Shown here: positions 26,535 through 35,436 of the stretch, piece after piece
Position numbering within the stretch: the stretch's first letter is position 1
Layout of the letters: each line of letters opens with the position of its first letter
Assembly (NCBI GenBank): GCA_011526045.1
Contig: WYBE01000047.1
Span: 1-64,000 of the forward strand
Reading direction: 5' to 3'
From: Nevskiales bacterium
GTDB lineage: Bacteria > Pseudomonadota > Gammaproteobacteria > Steroidobacterales > GCA-2729495
DNA length: 64,000 bases
Notes under the pieces: generated by a model
The model's input: the letters and a program-made list of their open reading frames with translations, nothing else
What the model was told of the DNA's origin: nothing
Databases searched by the model: none
Program-made: the position numbers and the translations under genes

Positions 26535-26694
26535 ACCGGAGTCGCTTTTTCCGCGCGCTGGTGCATCTCACGCGCCCTTCAAGTGTAAGGAACCCACCGA
26601 AACCGCAGCGTTCAGTCGCTGGGCCGCGAGCGGCCCGCTCGCGGAAGCAGCCACGCTGCATCAATCGCAACCTAATAAACTGGCGGAGAAAATC

Positions 26695-27039
26695 ATGTTC
26701 CACGACAAATACCAACACTGTATCGATGCGTGCCAGGAGTGTATCACTGAATGCGAGCACTGCTCGAGTGCCTGCCTGAAAGAGGATGACGTAAAATCAC
26801 TCGTCCGCTGCATCGAGCTCGACCGGAGCTGCGCGTATGTGTGTGCGTTTGCGGCTAACGAGATGGCGCGCGGCTCCGAGTTTGCCGATCGCGTTTGCCA
26901 GCTCTGCGCTGAGATCTGCGATGCGTGCGGCGACGAGTGTGAAAAGCACGACATGGACCACTGCCGGAGCTGTGCCAAGGCATGCCGCAAGTGCGCCGAG
27001 GCCTGCCGTGAAATGGCCGGTGCCGGTATGCGTCACTGA
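26695..27039 (+). CDS. csp: Four-helix-bundle copper storage protein (Csp family, cytosolic)
   Basis: 114 residues with 19 cysteines, nearly all as CxxxC or CxxC steps along helices: YQHCIDACQECITECEHC, VRCIELDRSCAYVC, CQLCAEICDACGDEC, HCRSCAKACRKCAEACRE. This is the DUF326/Csp pattern, where Cys residues line the core of a four-helix bundle and bind many Cu(I). No signal peptide, so it is the cytosolic Csp3-like form. It is divergent from the CorE-like sigma/copA unit and would buffer cytosolic copper. No histidine-rich export part is present. Confidence 0.93.
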   Translation: MFHDKYQHCIDACQECITECEHCSSACLKEDDVKSLVRCIELDRSCAYVCAFAANEMARGSEFADRVCQLCAEICDACGDECEKHDMDHCRSCAKACRKCAEACREMAGAGMRH

Positions 27040-27175
27040 GAAATCGTCTGTCTGCTCGCGCGCCAGCCAGCCATTCGCGCGAGCAGCCTCACAAGGGCCG
27101 CATTGCGACACTCGCGATGATGCCGATTGCCGACAGCGGGCTATGAATCCACGTGCTGACAGCCCCCGACCTTTG

Positions 27176-27361
27176 CTAGCCCGCGTAACGGGACTGCGGC
27201 ACGCGCTCCTCCATATAGGTTTCGCCCTTGTGCCTGACTGCGCGTCGGCGTCGGGGCGCGTTTCGCGCTGTGGCAGGTTTCTTGCCCAATCGCTTTTTGG
27301 ACGCCGCTGCCTTTTTCGGGATCATCGGCCTTTTGACCTGCGATACTCCGTGAAGTCGCAC
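27176..27361 (-). CDS. Possible small basic protein, 61 residues
   Basis: Lys/Ala/Arg-rich: KRPMIPKKAAASKKRLGKKP, then RRRRAVRHKGETYMEERV. The composition resembles histone-H1-like or nucleic-acid-binding tails, and the last part (HKGETYMEERVPQSRYAG) reads like real protein rather than an antisense shadow. Alone in the 434-bp gap between the copper-storage and DUF305 genes and opposite in direction to both. No Shine-Dalgarno sequence stands out. Nothing else was recognised in 27040-27473. Confidence 0.35.
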   Translation of the reverse strand: MRLHGVSQVKRPMIPKKAAASKKRLGKKPATARNAPRRRRAVRHKGETYMEERVPQSRYAG

Positions 27362-27473
27362 GCAGCCAGCAAAGAACCAAAGCCGCCTTCCTGGTTAATC
27401 CGGGTTTCGTTTCAACGCGCGATAGTCAGGAGACGCGCACTTACCCCGACCCCGTAAACCAACAACATCACCC

Positions 27474-28052
27474 ATGAAAAACTCCATGTTCATCACTCGA
27501 CGCTCCTTCGTGAGCCTGTGCGCAGCCATGCTCGCCTTCACCTCCGCTGCTTTCGCCGCCGGCCCTGCGCCGGAGCGAGATCAGCGACGCTTCGAAATCG
27601 ATTTCCTGAAATCGATGATCGATCACCATTATGGCGCGATCAGGATGTCGGAACTCTGTAGAGGCCGCACGGTGCATGCCGAGCTTCAGGCGATGTGCGA
27701 CAACGTAATTGCGATGCAGTCGGCCGAAATCGTGAAAATGCGAGGATGGCTACGGAGTTGGTATGGCGAGGATGAAGAACCGTCGTTGACCGGCAGCGCC
27801 CGCCGCGACGTGGAGCGACTCTCCCGCAAGACGGGGGCGGAGTTCGAAAAAGATTACATGATCACCCTGATCGAGCACCACACCATGGCGCTCAAGATGG
27901 GCACCGAATGCCTCAATGAGGCATATCACCCGGAACTGCTGAACATGTGCGCCGAGATGGTTGCCATGCAAGGCGACGAAATCGTGCAGCTCCGCCTGTG
28001 GCTAATGCAGTGGTATGGGATCAACGATCCCGACCGCAACGACCGCACCTAA
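27474..28052 (+). CDS. Exported DUF305 family protein (two DUF305 repeats)
   Basis: 192 residues with a Tat-like signal (TRRSFVSLCAAMLAFTSAAFAA). Two DUF305 halves follow: FLKSMIDHHYGAIRMSEL with AMQSAEIVKMRGWL, and YMITLIEHHTMALKMGTECL with AMQGDEIVQLRLWL. Each half carries an H-H pair plus spaced Met and Cys, a ferritin-like helical bundle often found in copper and silver resistance loci. The periplasmic location and neighbours support a metal-binding role; the biochemical activity is not established. Confidence 0.88.
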   Translation: MKNSMFITRRSFVSLCAAMLAFTSAAFAAGPAPERDQRRFEIDFLKSMIDHHYGAIRMSELCRGRTVHAELQAMCDNVIAMQSAEIVKMRGWLRSWYGEDEEPSLTGSARRDVERLSRKTGAEFEKDYMITLIEHHTMALKMGTECLNEAYHPELLNMCAEMVAMQGDEIVQLRLWLMQWYGINDPDRNDRT

Positions 28053-28087
28053 AACACCGGCAATTCTCTCGCCAGTCTGCGAAACGA

Positions 28088-28117
28088 ACGTGGCCGGAAT
28101 CCTCCTTCCGGCCACGT
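28088..28117 (+). terminator. Perfect 12-bp hairpin downstream of the DUF305 gene
   Basis: ACGTGGCCGGAA (28088-28099) and TTCCGGCCACGT (28106-28117) form a perfect stem with a TCCTCC loop, 36 bp after the stop codon. It is followed by ATGTTTTC, a poor T-run. Probably a terminator, or a transcript-stabilising hairpin. Confidence 0.6.
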
Positions 28118-28229
28118 ATGTTTTCGGGCGCGCCACCGAAGAATCCAAGACCGCGTCCAATGCATCGCCGATAGACCACATCGTTGTTGCTCCCATGGAT
28201 GAATCGGCGAACCGGCTACCACTTCGCTC

Positions 28230-28257
28230 AAGGGACGGCTGAAGAGCATGCGTATCA
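28230..28257 (+). promoter_or_regulatory. Predicted ECF promoter of the 11-kb operon (AAGGG-N17-GTATCA)
   Basis: AAGGG (28230-28234, preceded by C) and GTATCA (28252-28257) are 17 bp apart, 77 bp before the SDR start codon. Same spacing and near-identical boxes as the other predicted sites. Confidence 0.45.
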
Positions 28258-28333
28258 TGAGTTGGACGGAACGTGGACGGCCGCGGATTCGGGGGATGCA
28301 ACGAACACAAGCGAACAAGGGATTACAGTGTCT

Positions 28334-29338
28334 ATGATGAATGCCGCCAGCCCCAGACGAACCGTTATCGTCACCGGAGCCTCCGCCGGCATCGGACGCG
28401 CGGCAGCGCGGGCATTTGCGCGTGAAGGCGCGAATATCGGATTGATCGCGCGCGGGCGCGATGGACTGGAGGCGGCGCGGCGCGAAGTCCAAGAGCTGGG
28501 CGGTGTGGGATTGGTGCTGCCGTTAGATGTAGCCGATGCTGCACGTGTGGAGGCGGCGGCTGCGGAGGCCGAAGAGAAGCTCGGCCCCATCGACGTGTGG
28601 GTGAACAACGCGATGGTGTCGGTGTTCTCGCCGATCAAGGACACAACGGCCGAGGAATTTCGCCGCGTGACCGAGGTCACCTATCTCGGCTACGTGCACG
28701 GCACGCTCTCGGCGCTGCGGCGGATGCTTCCGCGCGACCGCGGTGTGATCGTGCAGGTCGGCAGCGCGCTGGCGTATCGCGGCATTCCTTTGCAGGCGGC
28801 CTATTGCGCGGCCAAGCACGCAATCGAGGGATTTTGCGACTCGCTCCGCTGCGAGCTGCTGCACGATCGCAGCCGTGTCCGCGTGACGATGGTGCAACTC
28901 GCGGCCTTCAACACACCGCAGTTCGGCTGGGTGAAGAGCCGGCTGCCGCGCAAGGCGCAGCCCGTGCCGCCGATCTTTCAACCCGAGCTTGCCGCCGAAG
29001 CGATCGTGTGGGCGTCGCACCACCCGCGCCGCGAATACGTCGTCGGCTGGCCGGCGTGGAAAGCGATCTTCGGCAACAAGCTCGTGCCCGGCGTCGCCGA
29101 CCGCGTGCTCGCGCGCCAAGGCTACGACTCGCAGCAGACCGACGCGCCCGAGGATCCGAATCGGCTGAACAATTTGTGGCAACCGCTCCCTGGTGATCAC
29201 GGCGCGCACGGCGCGTTCGATTCACGCGCGAAACGCAGGAGCGTGCAGTGGTGGATTTCGAAGTATCGCAGCTTTGGCAACGGCGTCCGCCCGGATCGCC
29301 GCGCCGCAACACAACCACAACTGAAAGGATCAAAATGA
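28334..29338 (+). CDS. Short-chain dehydrogenase/reductase with C-terminal extension
   Basis: 334 residues from ATG 28334 (an upstream in-frame ATG at 28184 adds non-homologous sequence). Classical SDR: TGASAGIGRAAARAF cofactor loop, NNAMVSVFSP, active-site Ser in VGSALAYRG and YCAAK (Tyr near 157). After about residue 240 a conserved tail (YVVGWPAWKAIFGNKLVPG) and a low-complexity basic end follow; this longer type is common in stress-island SDRs. The substrate is unknown. It is the first gene of a plus-strand run to 39196 and overlaps the next gene by 4 bp (ATGA). Confidence 0.88.
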   Translation: MMNAASPRRTVIVTGASAGIGRAAARAFAREGANIGLIARGRDGLEAARREVQELGGVGLVLPLDVADAARVEAAAAEAEEKLGPIDVWVNNAMVSVFSPIKDTTAEEFRRVTEVTYLGYVHGTLSALRRMLPRDRGVIVQVGSALAYRGIPLQAAYCAAKHAIEGFCDSLRCELLHDRSRVRVTMVQLAAFNTPQFGWVKSRLPRKAQPVPPIFQPELAAEAIVWASHHPRREYVVGWPAWKAIFGNKLVPGVADRVLARQGYDSQQTDAPEDPNRLNNLWQPLPGDHGAHGAFDSRAKRRSVQWWISKYRSFGNGVRPDRRAATQPQLKGSK

Positions 29339-29766
29339 AAACCGCTCCGAAACTCACGCTGCTGGCCGTCCTCGCCTTTGCCCTCGCTCTAATGCTGCAA
29401 GCCCAAGCGCCAAAATCACAGGAGCAAGCTACGACGCCACCGCGCGAATCGACGCCGTCGATGCAGAGCATGATGGATCAATGCGCGAAACAGTGCGACG
29501 GCACGATGCAGCAGTGCGATGTCGCGATCAGCCGGCTCCGCGAAGCGCGCGACAGCAACGACGCAGCGAAAATGCGCAGCGCCATCGATGAAGTCCTTAA
29601 GATGTGCGAGCAGATGAAGGGCATGATGAGCCAGTGCACCGAAGAGAACCGCAAAGCCTGCATGGAAATGATGGATATGATGGGCCGCATGCACGGCGGC
29701 ATGATGATGCCCACCGGCCGGAATTCGAACGAGCCGAACAAACAAACTCCGAACCAGCAACGGTAG
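29335..29766 (+). CDS. Exported Met- and Cys-rich small protein
   Basis: 143 residues, signal peptide LTLLAVLAFALALMLQAQA. The mature part is rich in Met, Cys and Gln: SMQSMMDQCAKQCDGTMQQC, then VLKMCEQMKGMMSQC, then ACMEMMDMMGRMHGGMMM. Clustered Met and Cys on predicted helices suggest periplasmic Cu(I)/Ag(I) binding by analogy with CusF- or Csp1-like proteins, but no named family is recognised. Translationally coupled to the SDR. Confidence 0.78.
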   Translation: MKTAPKLTLLAVLAFALALMLQAQAPKSQEQATTPPRESTPSMQSMMDQCAKQCDGTMQQCDVAISRLREARDSNDAAKMRSAIDEVLKMCEQMKGMMSQCTEENRKACMEMMDMMGRMHGGMMMPTGRNSNEPNKQTPNQQR

Positions 29767-29791
29767 GTCTGCCGCCGAAAGGAGCCGATTC

Positions 29792-30895
29792 ATGCCCGAT
29801 GCTCAAAAACCAACCGTTCTCGTCACCGGAAGCAGCGGTCTGATCGGAGCTGCCGTGTGCAATCGCTTTGGCAGGCGGTTCAACGTGGTGGGCTTCGATC
29901 GCTATGGTCCGCCACATCCGCCGCCTGCCGCCGAGTGCGTGTGCGTCGATTTGACGTCGGACGAAAGCGTCGATGAGGCATTCGCGCGCGTGCGCGTCGG
30001 CTACGGTGAGCGGATCGCCTCGGTGATTCATCTCGCAGCGTATTACGACTTCTCGGGAGCACCGAGTGAGAAATACGAAACTGTGACCGTGCGCGGCACC
30101 GAGCGGCTGCTGCGCGCGTTGCAGGCATTCAAGGTCGAGCAGTTCGTTTTCTCCAGCACGATGCTCGTTCACGCGCCGTGCGAGCCGGGCGAGCGCATCA
30201 ACGAAGACTGGCCGCTGGAGCCGAAGTGGGATTATCCGAAATCCAAAGTTGAGACCGAAAAGCTTATTCGCGCGCAACGCGGCCGTATTCCTGCCGTGTT
30301 GCTTCGGATCGCGGGTGTCTATGACGACGGAGGACACTCCATTCCGATCGCCAATCAAATCCAGCGCATCTACGAGCGGCAAATCACGAGCCACCTCTAT
30401 CCCGGTGATCTGGACCGCGGCCAGGCATTCATTCACCTGGATGATTTGATCGACGCCATCGATCGCGTCGTCGAGAGACGCCGCGCGCTCGGGCCCGAAT
30501 CGACCTTCCTGTTGGGCGAGCCGGAAACACTCAGCTATGGCGAGCTGCAGCGCGAGTTCGGCCGTCTGATTCACAACGAGGATTGGGAGACGAAGCACAT
30601 TGCAAAGTCGCTCGCGAAAACCGGCGCGGCCGTTCAGGACGCCGTGCCGGGCCAGGATCCGTTCATCAAGCCGTGGATGATCGACTTGGCCGACGATCAT
30701 TACGCGCTGGATATTTCCCGGGCGCGAAAAGCCCTCGGCTGGGAGCCGAAGCGAAGCCTGCGCGAGACGTTGCCGAAAATGGTCCAGGCGCTGAAGGCGG
30801 ACCCAACGAAATTTTATCGTGACAACAAACTCGGAGAGCCGCCGGCCCGCGCCACACGGCGCGAACATGAACCCGCAGCGAAGGAGTCCGCATGA
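29792..30895 (+). CDS. NAD-dependent epimerase/dehydratase (extended SDR)
   Basis: 367 residues. Rossmann loop VLVTGSSGLIGAAV, VIHLAAYYDFSG, active-site FSSTMLVHAP and YPKSK (Tyr near 148), and ALGWEPKRSLRETLPKM near the end as in UDP-sugar epimerases and related reductases. Substrate not determinable; a nucleotide sugar or a lipid-linked substrate is possible given the membrane proteins that follow. A Shine-Dalgarno GAAAGGAG precedes the ATG. Overlaps the next gene by 4 bp. Confidence 0.87.
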   Translation: MPDAQKPTVLVTGSSGLIGAAVCNRFGRRFNVVGFDRYGPPHPPPAAECVCVDLTSDESVDEAFARVRVGYGERIASVIHLAAYYDFSGAPSEKYETVTVRGTERLLRALQAFKVEQFVFSSTMLVHAPCEPGERINEDWPLEPKWDYPKSKVETEKLIRAQRGRIPAVLLRIAGVYDDGGHSIPIANQIQRIYERQITSHLYPGDLDRGQAFIHLDDLIDAIDRVVERRRALGPESTFLLGEPETLSYGELQREFGRLIHNEDWETKHIAKSLAKTGAAVQDAVPGQDPFIKPWMIDLADDHYALDISRARKALGWEPKRSLRETLPKMVQALKADPTKFYRDNKLGEPPARATRREHEPAAKESA

Positions 30896-32442
30896 GCTCC
30901 GAAAATACATCGACAACAACCACCGTTTATACGTGCCCGATGCACCCCGAGGTGCAGCAGGACCGGCCGGGCAAGTGCCCGAAATGCGGCATGAACCTCG
31001 TGCCGAAAACCCGCAGCGATCGCGGGCCCGGCACTCGAAAGCGGCGCCAGCCGCCGGAGGAGCACGCCGAGCACGAGCATCACGAAAAGCCGGAGCACGA
31101 GGAGCACGGCGCGATGCCGGAGATGACGCGGGACATGCGGCGGCAGTGGCTTTGGACCAACTCGACATTGATCATGCTCGGCCTGTGGCTGGTGAGCAGC
31201 CCGTTCACATTTGGATTCAGCGATGCACGCATGATGTGGAGCGACATCATCAGCGGCGCTTTGCTCGCGATCTTCGCCACGGCCGCGTTTGCTCCGCGCT
31301 TCGATTTCATCGGGCGTTGGGGCGCGGCGTTCGTCGGCACCTGGCTGCAATTCGCGCCGCTCGTGTTCTGGGCGAAGCTGCCAGTCGAGTTTGTGAACGA
31401 TACGTTGATTGGCGCGCTCGCGATCACGCTGTCGGTGCTGGTGCCGATGATGCCGGGCATGGCGCATCACATGGAAATGATGAAACCCGGTCCGGTCATC
31501 CCGCCAGGCTGGACCTACAATCCCTCGTCGTGGCATCAGCGCGCACCGATGATCATCGCGGCGTTTCTCGGTTGGATTCTGTCGCGCTATCTGGCGGCGT
31601 TTCAATTGGGCTACATCGATCGCGCATGGGACCCGTTCTTCGGCCCGAGCACGGAAACCGTCCTCACCTCGGAGATTTCGAAGATGTGGCCGATTTCCGA
31701 TGCGGGTCTGGGCGCGGCGGCGTATACGTTTGAAATGCTCATGGCGTGGATGGGCGGAAAGACGCGCTGGCGCACGATGCCGTGGATGGTGACGTTCTTC
31801 TTCATCCTCGTCGTGCCGCTCGGCATCACGAGCATCGTGCTCGTCATCTTGCAGCCCGTGGCGGTGGGTCACTGGTGCACGATCTGCCTCGCGACGGCCA
31901 TCATCATGCTCGTGATGATTCCGTTCACTGTCGATGAAGTGGTGGCGATGGGCCAATTCCTCCGTCGCAGTGTGCGCGAAGGAAAATCGTTCTGGCGCAC
32001 GTTCTGGGTCGGCGGAACGCTCGATGAAGAGCATGAGGACAAACGCACGCCGGCCTACGGCGCGCCTGCGCAAACGATGCCGGCGATGGCATGGGGCGTC
32101 ACGGCGCCGTGGCCGCTCATCGCGAGCGCCGCGCTCGGCATCTGGCTGATGTTTGCGCCCGCAGTGTTTGGCGCGACCGAGCGCGCAGCCGACAGCGACC
32201 ATCTCGTCGGCGCGTTGATCACGACGGTGGCAGTCATCGTGATGGCGGAAGTGATTCGCGCGGGCCGCTACCTCAACGTGCTGCTCGGCGGCTGGATTGT
32301 TGCCGCGCCTTGGTTCCTCTCGGGCGCGACCATGGGCGCGAAGTGGAACGATGTCGTCACCGGCCTGCTGGTGATCGCCTTGAGCCTGCCGCGCGGGGCC
32401 GTCCGCGAACGTTACGCCACGTGGGATCGGCTGATTGTATGA
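30892..32442 (+). CDS. Membrane protein: HMBD motif + SPW repeats + VKOR-like domain
   Basis: 516 residues. It begins with a heavy-metal-binding motif (YTCPMHPEVQQDRPGKCPKC) and a His/Glu-rich linker, then many transmembrane helices. The first group reads as SPW repeats (WTNSTLIMLGLWLVSSPF, GTWLQFAPLVFW). The middle has the vitamin K epoxide reductase signature HWCTICLATAIIM near residue 327, the CxxC that exchanges with quinone to drive disulfide formation. A second SPW pair closes the protein (IWLMFAPAVFG, GGWIVAAPWFLSG). The fusion links metal binding with envelope thiol redox. The VKOR partner cysteines outside the CxxC are not obvious. Confidence 0.85.
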   Translation: MSSENTSTTTTVYTCPMHPEVQQDRPGKCPKCGMNLVPKTRSDRGPGTRKRRQPPEEHAEHEHHEKPEHEEHGAMPEMTRDMRRQWLWTNSTLIMLGLWLVSSPFTFGFSDARMMWSDIISGALLAIFATAAFAPRFDFIGRWGAAFVGTWLQFAPLVFWAKLPVEFVNDTLIGALAITLSVLVPMMPGMAHHMEMMKPGPVIPPGWTYNPSSWHQRAPMIIAAFLGWILSRYLAAFQLGYIDRAWDPFFGPSTETVLTSEISKMWPISDAGLGAAAYTFEMLMAWMGGKTRWRTMPWMVTFFFILVVPLGITSIVLVILQPVAVGHWCTICLATAIIMLVMIPFTVDEVVAMGQFLRRSVREGKSFWRTFWVGGTLDEEHEDKRTPAYGAPAQTMPAMAWGVTAPWPLIASAALGIWLMFAPAVFGATERAADSDHLVGALITTVAVIVMAEVIRAGRYLNVLLGGWIVAAPWFLSGATMGAKWNDVVTGLLVIALSLPRGAVRERYATWDRLIV

Positions 32443-33107
32443 ACGCGCACGTGAACAACGAGACCCTCTGGGGCGCCGCGATCGTCACCATTGTGATCGT
32501 GTCGTGGCTCTTTTACCGCTACCTGGCGCCGAAGAGTTGGCGCGAGTGGATGCGTGCGGGAATCGTGCAGGCTTTCGTGATCGCGTTTTACGCCGAGATG
32601 TATGGCTTCCCGGTCACGCTCTATCTGCTGACGCGGCTCTTCAATCTGGATGTGTCCGGCCCGCTGTGGGACGAGAATCTGTGGGTCTATCTCACCGGCA
32701 CGGAGGTGGCGATGCAGGTCTCGATGATCATCGGTTATGCCATCGCGATTGGCGGACTGTTTCTTGTCGGCGCCGGCTGGCGGGAGATCTATCGGGCGCG
32801 TCGGGAAGGACGCCTTGCGACCACGGGGGCGTATGCGCACGTCCGGCATCCGCAATACACCGGAATTTTCCTGGTGATCTTCGGCGAAGGCGTCGTCCAC
32901 TGGCCGACCGTTTTTTCCCTGACGGCATTCCCGATCATCGTCGTCGCCTACGTGCTGCTCGCGCGCAGAGAGGAGCGACAGATGCTGGAGCAATTCGGCG
33001 AAGAATATCACAGGTATCAGGAGCGCGTCCCGATGTTTCTCCCGCACTGGCACGATTGGCGAATGACGGTCGGCGGCTACTACCGGCGGCTAACCCACCA
33101 ACACTGA
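32439..33107 (+). CDS. Isoprenylcysteine/PEMT-type membrane methyltransferase
   Basis: 222 residues from ATG 32439, overlapping the previous stop. About five hydrophobic helices, then the family signature GRLATTGAYAHVRHPQYTGIF, followed by EERQMLEQFGEEYHRYQERVP. This is the SAM-binding RHPxY...EE/Y...Y arrangement of ICMT and phospholipid methyltransferases. In bacteria the substrate is usually unknown; a membrane lipid or small hydrophobic molecule is likely. Confidence 0.88.
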   Translation: MNAHVNNETLWGAAIVTIVIVSWLFYRYLAPKSWREWMRAGIVQAFVIAFYAEMYGFPVTLYLLTRLFNLDVSGPLWDENLWVYLTGTEVAMQVSMIIGYAIAIGGLFLVGAGWREIYRARREGRLATTGAYAHVRHPQYTGIFLVIFGEGVVHWPTVFSLTAFPIIVVAYVLLARREERQMLEQFGEEYHRYQERVPMFLPHWHDWRMTVGGYYRRLTHQH

Positions 33108-33150
33108 GACCTGCGCGAGTCCCGCCAACCCGCCGCGCGAGCCACAAACG

Positions 33151-34491
33151 ATGAAAAACGAAATCAAAACCGATACGTGGTGGCGTCTGCTCGTGATGCT
33201 CGTCCTGCTGCTGCCGCTGGTGTTTCTGTTTCTGCTGCCGGGCGGAGGATATCTTCAAGGCGGAATCTGGTTTTGGGTGGTGCTGCTGATTTGCTGGCTG
33301 CTCATCTGGTCGATCCTTGGCACGCCGCGCGAGGCGGTGCAGCAAATCGAGGAGGAACACGAGTTGCGCATGCTGCCTGAGCCGGAGCAACCGGACGCGG
33401 TTCGCGACGTGATGAAGGTCCGCATGGCCACGGCTGAGCACGGCGTGCAGGTTTTCCGCGGGCAGCTGCGCGAATCCGCCGACGCGGCTTTCCAGAAGCT
33501 CAAGCGAACCTTCATGCCGGATCGCGTGCCGCTCTTGCAGGAGGACCCGAAGCTCGGCGCGGCGATTCTGCTGCTGCCGAAGCCCGTCGAGCAGGAGAAA
33601 CTCGAAAAGCCCGTGCGCCCATGGCTACACTGGCTGTTGTTCGGCGCGACGTTCTTAACCACGACATGGGCGGGCGCCGCGCACCAAGGCGTCAACCTGT
33701 TGCGCGAACCCGCGCGCTTCGCGGCCGGCCTGCCCTACGCGCTTGGGATCATGGCAATTCTAGGCGTGCACGAACTCGGGCACTACTTCATGGCGCGCCG
33801 CCACGGGATGAAAGTCACACCACCCTTTTTCATTCCTGTCCCCTTTGCGCTCGGAACGTTCGGCGCGTTCATCCAGATGCGTTCGCCGAGCGAAAACCGT
33901 CGCTCGCTTTTCGACATCGCAGTGGCGGGTCCGCTCGCCGGACTCATCATCGCAATCCCCGCGCTGCTGATCGGACTCCGCACGTCAACGATCCTGCCGG
34001 GAGACGTCACCGCAGCGCCCGGGTTCGCAGGCGGCACGTCGGCTGGTTCGTCGCTCCTCTTTGCATTGCTGGCCAAACTTTCGTTTGGCGACGCGCTCGA
34101 ATTCGGCCACGTCGTGCGCCTGAGTCCGCTCGCGTTCGCCGGATGGCTCGGGATTTTCATCACGGGACTCAACCTGCTGCCGATCGGCACGCTCGACGGC
34201 GGGCACGCCGCGCGCGCGATTTGGGGCAGCCGGATCGGCGGCACGATTAGCAGCGTCGCGGTGTGGTCGTTGTTCCTGCTGGCGCTGTTTGTATGGCCGG
34301 GGTTGATGATGTGGGCGCTCATCGCATTCTTCCTCTCCGGCACCGGCACGCCGCCGCTCAACGACCTCACTCCAATTTCAGGCAAAAGGAGAATTCTCGG
34401 CTACGTCACGTTTCTCATTCTCGCGGCCATTCTCGTTCCGCTGCCGCACACCCTCTGGCCGGCGGCGGGAATCCACTGCCCCTACCTGTGA
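33151..34491 (+). CDS. Site-2 protease family (M50) membrane metalloprotease
   Basis: 446 residues. An N-terminal TM pair precedes a cytosolic or lumenal helical domain (residues about 60-150), followed by the protease core: zinc motif GVHELGHYFMARRHG near residue 207 and the distal NLLPIGTLDGGHA near 341, which supplies the Asp ligand. No PDZ domain. The layout resembles the EGY1/cyanobacterial S2P type rather than RseP. Such enzymes cleave membrane-bound anti-sigma or regulatory proteins, which may be relevant to ECF control in this island (inference). Confidence 0.9.
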   Translation: MKNEIKTDTWWRLLVMLVLLLPLVFLFLLPGGGYLQGGIWFWVVLLICWLLIWSILGTPREAVQQIEEEHELRMLPEPEQPDAVRDVMKVRMATAEHGVQVFRGQLRESADAAFQKLKRTFMPDRVPLLQEDPKLGAAILLLPKPVEQEKLEKPVRPWLHWLLFGATFLTTTWAGAAHQGVNLLREPARFAAGLPYALGIMAILGVHELGHYFMARRHGMKVTPPFFIPVPFALGTFGAFIQMRSPSENRRSLFDIAVAGPLAGLIIAIPALLIGLRTSTILPGDVTAAPGFAGGTSAGSSLLFALLAKLSFGDALEFGHVVRLSPLAFAGWLGIFITGLNLLPIGTLDGGHAARAIWGSRIGGTISSVAVWSLFLLALFVWPGLMMWALIAFFLSGTGTPPLNDLTPISGKRRILGYVTFLILAAILVPLPHTLWPAAGIHCPYL

Positions 34492-34509
34492 TCGAGGTGA
34501 TCTCGAACC

Positions 34510-35436
34510 ATGAAATTCGGAATCGTCGGACTTGGCCGCATGGGGCGAGACATCGCGCGGCATGCGATGGAGAAATCACACCGCGTCGTTGGCTACAATC
34601 GCACGCGCGAGCGCACGCTCGAATTGGCCAAGGAAGGTTTGGAGCCGGCGTTCTCGTTCGATGAGCTCGCGCAAAAGCTCGAGCCGCCCCGCTTCGTCGT
34701 CATCTATGTCCCGCATGGCAAGCCGACCGATGAAATGGTGGGCGAGCTAAAATCCCGGCTCGGCGAAGGTGATATCGTGGCCGACGGCGGGAATTCACAC
34801 TGGAAGGATTCCGTCCGCCACTACGACGAGCTGAAAGCCGCCGGGATCCGGTTTCTCGACATCGGGACGAGCGGCGGTGTCGAGGGCGCGCGTCGGGGAG
34901 CGTGTTTCATGGCAGGCGGCGATCGCGACGCGTTCGAGCACGTGGCGCCGCTGTTAAGAGACTTGGCCGTCGACGAAGGCGTGATCCATGCCGGGCCAGC
35001 GGGCGCCGGACATTTCGTTAAGCTGATTCATAACGCAATCGAGTTCGGCATGGTTCAGGCGATCGCCGAGGGCGTCGATCTGCTGGCGCGTTCCGATTAT
35101 CGGCTCGATCTGCCCGCGCTATTCAACAATTGGAACCACGGCTCGGTGATTCGCGGCTGGCTGGTCGAGCTGATGGAGCGCGGGCTGCGCGAACACCGAC
35201 TCGACGATCTCTCGGGACATGTCGACGACACTCGCGAGGTGAAGTGGGTCGTGGAATACGCGCTCGAGAAGGAGGCGTGGATACCGATCATCGCGCAGTC
35301 GGAGCTGGCATTTTATCGCTACCGGGATCCCGACAGCGTTGCCGGGAAGTCCGTCGCTCTGCTTCGACATGGCTTCGGTGGACATCCGCTGCACGAGAAG
35401 CATGGCGACGGCAGCGGCGGAGGTAAGCCGTCATGA
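34510..35436 (+). CDS. gnd: 6-phosphogluconate dehydrogenase, short decarboxylating type
   Basis: 308 residues, the short (GndA/YqeC-like) form of 6PGDH. GLGRMGRDIARH nucleotide loop, YVPHGKPTDEM, ADGGNSHWKDS, substrate site GTSGGVEGARRGACFMAGG, and catalytic Lys/Asn in HFVKLIHNAIEFGM. Short-form enzymes often prefer NAD; YNRTRER after the second strand gives no clear NADP phosphate pocket beyond the Arg residues. Converts 6-phosphogluconate to ribulose-5-phosphate with CO2 and reduced cofactor. Its partner glucose-6-phosphate dehydrogenase is not in the window. Overlaps the next gene. Confidence 0.9.
   Translation: MKFGIVGLGRMGRDIARHAMEKSHRVVGYNRTRERTLELAKEGLEPAFSFDELAQKLEPPRFVVIYVPHGKPTDEMVGELKSRLGEGDIVADGGNSHWKDSVRHYDELKAAGIRFLDIGTSGGVEGARRGACFMAGGDRDAFEHVAPLLRDLAVDEGVIHAGPAGAGHFVKLIHNAIEFGMVQAIAEGVDLLARSDYRLDLPALFNNWNHGSVIRGWLVELMERGLREHRLDDLSGHVDDTREVKWVVEYALEKEAWIPIIAQSELAFYRYRDPDSVAGKSVALLRHGFGGHPLHEKHGDGSGGGKPS

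Noticed and set aside
27039-27473. Possible RNA gene or leader upstream of the DUF305 gene
   Set aside because: No cloverleaf, no strong paired structure and no ECF-type site with correct spacing (the nearest GTAAAC is about 22 bp from CAGGA).
29597-32202. Two long minus-strand frames (523 and 462 residues) opposite the epimerase and SPW-VKOR genes
   Set aside because: Both are composition artefacts of GC-rich codon structure (His/Arg/Asp-rich, no motifs), while the plus-strand genes have clear domains and overlapping starts.
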